Origin: Streptomyces flavofungini
GTDB lineage: Bacteria; Actinomycetota; Actinomycetes; Streptomycetales; Streptomycetaceae
Assembly: GCF_030388665.1 (NCBI RefSeq)
Contig: NZ_CP128846.1
Span: 186,001-250,000 of the forward strand
Reading direction: 5' to 3'
Length of the DNA stretch: 64,000 nt
Position 1 is the stretch's first letter. Every line of letters starts with the position of its first letter. Below are positions 63,041 through 64,000 of this stretch, piece by piece. The position numbers and the translations under genes are program-made. A model generated the notes under the pieces. It saw only the letters and a list, made by a program, of their open reading frames with translations, made no database searches and was not told where the DNA came from.

Positions 63041-63059
63041 TAAGGTTAGCCTTACCTTA
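63041..63059. promoter_or_regulatory. Iron box between lipoprotein and ATPase genes
   Basis: TAAGGTTAGCCTTACCTTA: clear match to the iron-box consensus, 80 bp upstream of the lipoprotein start and 54 bp before the ATPase start. Confidence 0.9.
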
Positions 63060-63112
63060 CAGTTGCGAGGCAAGGGGTTGCCTCACATCCCCCGGGAAGG
63101 GCGAGGCACACA

Positions 63113-63913
63113 GTGGAACTGCGCGTCGAGCGAGTCACCGCCGGATACGCCGGCCGCACCGTGGTCGACCAGGTCGACCTCACGATCGGCTCCGGGCAGG
63201 TGGTGGCCGTCGTCGGCCCCAACGGCTGCGGCAAGTCGACCCTGTTGCGGACGATGGCCCGGCTGCACGCCCCTGATGCGGGGCGGGTCCTGGCCGGTGG
63301 CGCGGACGTGTGGCGGCTGCGCCAGCGCGAGGCGGCGCACCGCATCGCCCTGCTCCCCCAGTCCCCGCAGGCACCCGAGGCCGTCACGGTCGCGGGCCTC
63401 GTACGCTACGGCCGCCACCCGCACCAGGGCCTGTTCCGGCAGTGGTCCCGCGCGGACGAACAAGCCGTGACCAGGGCGCTGGACGCCACCGGCACGACCC
63501 CGCTCGCCGAGCGCCGCCTCGACGAACTCTCCGGCGGCCAGCGCCAACGCTGCTGGCTCGCCATGGCGCTGGCCCAGGAGACCCCGGTGGTCCTGCTCGA
63601 CGAGCCGACCAGCGCACTCGACATCGGTCACGCGGTGGAAGTGCTCGACCTGGTCCGCGACATCGCCGCGGGCGGCCGCACCGTCGTCATGGTCGTGCAC
63701 GACCTCGCCGCCGCGGCCCGCTACGCCGACACCGTCGTCGCGATGCGCGACGGCCGCGTCGTGGCGTCGGGGCCGCCGCGCGAGACCATCGACGCCGATC
63801 TGGTGCGCGAGTTGTACGGCATCGACACGGAGATCCTGTTCGCGCCGTCGGACGGCGCGCCGGTCGTCGTGCCGACCGCGCGGACGGCGGCGACGGCCGG
63901 GGGCGGCCGGTAA
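63113..63913 (+). CDS. ABC transporter ATPase for siderophore uptake (FepC type)
   Basis: 266 residues. Walker A GPNGCGKST, Q loop LPQSPQ, signature LSGGQRQR, Walker B VVLLDEPTSALD and H loop VVMVVHDL. Best fit is the FepC/FhuC group. It powers the fused permease at 45819. GTG start, with GAAGGGCGAGG upstream. Confidence 0.94.
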   Translation: MELRVERVTAGYAGRTVVDQVDLTIGSGQVVAVVGPNGCGKSTLLRTMARLHAPDAGRVLAGGADVWRLRQREAAHRIALLPQSPQAPEAVTVAGLVRYGRHPHQGLFRQWSRADEQAVTRALDATGTTPLAERRLDELSGGQRQRCWLAMALAQETPVVLLDEPTSALDIGHAVEVLDLVRDIAAGGRTVVMVVHDLAAAARYADTVVAMRDGRVVASGPPRETIDADLVRELYGIDTEILFAPSDGAPVVVPTARTAATAGGGR

Positions 63914-63950
63914 GGGAACCACGCCCCGGCCGCCCCGGCCCCTCCCCGAC

Positions 63951-64000
63951 TCGCCCGCACCGACCCGCACCGACCCGCACCGACCCGCACCGACCCGCAC
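63951..64000. repeat. 10-bp tandem repeat CGCACCGACC at the right edge
   Basis: About five exact copies of CGCACCGACC run to the end of the window and probably beyond. Confidence 0.9.

Overview
This window is very GC-rich actinobacterial chromosome and almost certainly comes from a Streptomyces. The evidence is the codon usage, frequent GTG starts, 4-bp ATGA/GTGA gene overlaps, DmdR/IdeR-type iron boxes, a 2-methylisoborneol locus, streptogrisin-like and phytase exoenzymes, and ECF and ANTAR regulators. No rRNA, tRNA, CRISPR array or insertion sequence was seen. Coordinates were read by eye; family names come from motif recognition, not database searches.

Layout. 1-2469 (minus): 2-methylisoborneol synthase (runs off the left edge) behind a family 2B encapsulin shell gene. 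3176-4795: secreted amidase. 5017-7034: YciO/Sua5-type protein, then overlapping thyA and folA. 7035-7730: an AT-richer patch with a decayed B12-binding radical SAM gene. 7865-10019: divergent oxidoreductase and GlxA-type regulator. 10010-10680: a scar joining two gene fragments. 10737-12360: PadR/DUF1048 operon with a clear operator, and a small toxin-antitoxin pair. 12574-14867: two related secreted beta-propeller-like proteins. 14977-17317: an ECF41-type sigma factor with a YciI partner and a divergent yceI, served by two copies of the same promoter element. 17445-20792: a sigma-like membrane fusion protein and a secreted Ig-like protein. 20795-21519: a second scar (HxlR and quinone oxidoreductase fragments). 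21720-26263: two-component system, ANTAR-GAF protein, DUF1206 membrane protein and an anti-sigma-type ATPase. 26501-29098: secreted serine protease and phytase sharing a terminator. 29403-30290: AraC regulator.

30597-36859 (plus): a tight six-gene cassette (TauD-like dioxygenase, KamA-like radical SAM enzyme, EamA exporter, AurF-like diiron N-oxygenase, Ldh-type reductase, class IV aminotransferase) that looks like a small amino-acid-tailoring pathway with no product I recognise. 36856-39789 (minus): a four-gene operon in which a 60-aa peptide gene is translationally coupled to two unknown helical proteins and a serine hydrolase. These two cassettes are the best candidates for undescribed systems.

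40989-63913: a complete catechol siderophore locus. It holds 2,3-dihydroxybenzoate synthesis (DhbA, C, E, B and a separate aryl carrier protein), a dimodular NRPS (C-A-T-C-A-T-TE), MbtH-like protein, MFS exporter, fused FecCD permease, binding lipoprotein, ATPase, enterobactin-type esterase and an M20 hydrolase. Four iron boxes sit in the three divergent promoter regions. The second A domain reads as threonine and the first as a probable basic amino acid, which fits a griseobactin/streptobactin-type product (DHB-Arg-Thr). A few unrelated genes and a Nudix remnant (49641-51386) lie inside the locus.
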